This document shows positions 63,561-64,000 of a DNA stretch of 64,000 nt, piece by piece. The translations under genes were made by a program, and so were the position numbers. The first letter of the stretch is position 1. Each line of letters begins with the position of its first letter. Below the pieces are notes generated by a model, which was given only the letters and a program-made list of their open reading frames with translations, was not told where the DNA came from and did not search any database. Source of the stretch: Trichobilharzia regenti (Eukaryota > Platyhelminthes > Trematoda > Strigeidida > Schistosomatidae). The stretch is taken from NCBI GenBank assembly GCA_944472135.2, contig OX235265.1, positions 93,590,984-93,654,983 on the forward strand. Direction: 5' to 3'.

Positions 63561-64000
63561 AAATATAAATACGACTGTACAGCCTCGGAAGATGATTCCA
63601 TCGACAAAGAAAATTTTCTTCGCTGAATTGCTTTTTATTTTCCTCATGACGATAGTATTTATTGTTTTTTTTTTAAAAATGGAATGTATTCCAGTGAATT
63701 TAATGGGGTAAAATTCCCTATCTGTAAGTGTTAATATGGTAGCAAGTAATTCTTACCTGTTCGTTTACATAACAGGATATTTATATATGTGATTTGCCCC
63801 CCTTCCTATTCATTTATAAATCGATAACGGAACTATATAGTCTTTTCATTATTATTATTATTTTGAGGGAATGTGTTCCTATAACAACATTTTCTAATCA
63901 CATGACCTCTCTCACTCAGCAGGCGTTGCTTCTACTACAGTAGTAGTCGTCTAACATGTTCTATTCAAACACACAAGGCATAGTTACAAATATGTGGAGA
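63561..64000. other. Unassigned AT-rich stretch
   Basis: No recognised element up to the window end. Confidence 0.4.

Noticed and set aside
1..64000. CRISPR array, bacterial operons, rRNA or spliced-leader RNA genes
   Set aside because: No regularly spaced short repeats, no ribosome-binding-site gene organisation and no recognisable rRNA or spliced-leader sequence was seen. The content is eukaryotic repeat DNA.

Overview
The window reads as intergenic or intronic DNA of a blood fluke (Schistosoma or a close relative). It is AT-rich and full of (AT)n, (TC)n and trinucleotide arrays. It carries a combination of elements that, as far as I know, is typical of schistosomes: a Merlin DNA transposon, a Smalpha-like SINE with a hammerhead-ribozyme fold, Penelope-like retroelements (PLEs) with GIY-YIG endonucleases, RTE-clade LINEs and CR1/Jockey-like LINEs. 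I found no convincing host protein-coding gene, tRNA, rRNA or CRISPR. Every long open frame I could interpret is a decayed transposon relic. The genus call is inference from repeat content.

I use local names for the repeat families. RTE-A and RTE-B are two RTE-like LINEs. PLE-1, PLE-2 and PLE-3 are three Penelope groups. CR1-like is a third LINE. SINE-G has a tRNA-Gly-like head, SINE-3 has another tRNA-like head, and R38 is a short unidentified repeat. The H element is an abundant palindromic hammerhead SINE with a tRNA-Thr-like head.

Layout. 0.2-1.7 kb: RTE-A on the minus strand. 3.8-9.9 kb: a large, nearly identical inverted repeat whose spacer holds PLE-1, the 3' end of PLE-2 and SINE pieces. 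10-12.8 kb: SINEs, an RTE-B tail and an H element. 12.8-16.6 kb: low-complexity DNA with one weak candidate exon. 16.6-22.8 kb: H fragments, CR1-like, RTE-B endonuclease and tail pieces, and an H element split by a Merlin transposon. 22.9-31.8 kb: PLE-1 with inverted ends, CR1-like, RTE-B endonuclease, PLE-2 interrupted by an RTE-B tail, a clean H insertion, and PLE-1. 33.4-36 kb: RTE-B, SINE-3 and a Smalpha-like pair. 36.5-45.6 kb: H, R38, PLE-3, RTE-B with a nested SINE-G, a second Smalpha-like pair, the best-preserved H element (43.4-43.9 kb), PLE-3 and SINE-G. 45.9-47 kb: RTE-A copy 2. 48.9-51.5 kb: H and RTE-B. 52.7-54.5 kb: CR1-like and Smalpha-like. 55.8-61.9 kb: an inverted pair of PLE-2 copies around H, SINE-3 and RTE-B. 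62.6-63.6 kb: R38 plus H, an inverted counterpart of 38 kb.

The most interesting signal is the H family. The copy at 43365-43853 is flanked by an exact 16-bp direct repeat. It has 112-bp terminal inverted repeats, and each encodes a minimal type-I hammerhead fold on opposite strands. It also has a tRNA-like internal promoter. One of its two hammerheads has every canonical core residue. A second theme is LINE-SINE kinship: SINE-G resembles RTE-B both at its 3' tail and in the sequence just upstream of the RTE-B endonuclease, so it may be a tRNA head joined to an internally deleted RTE.
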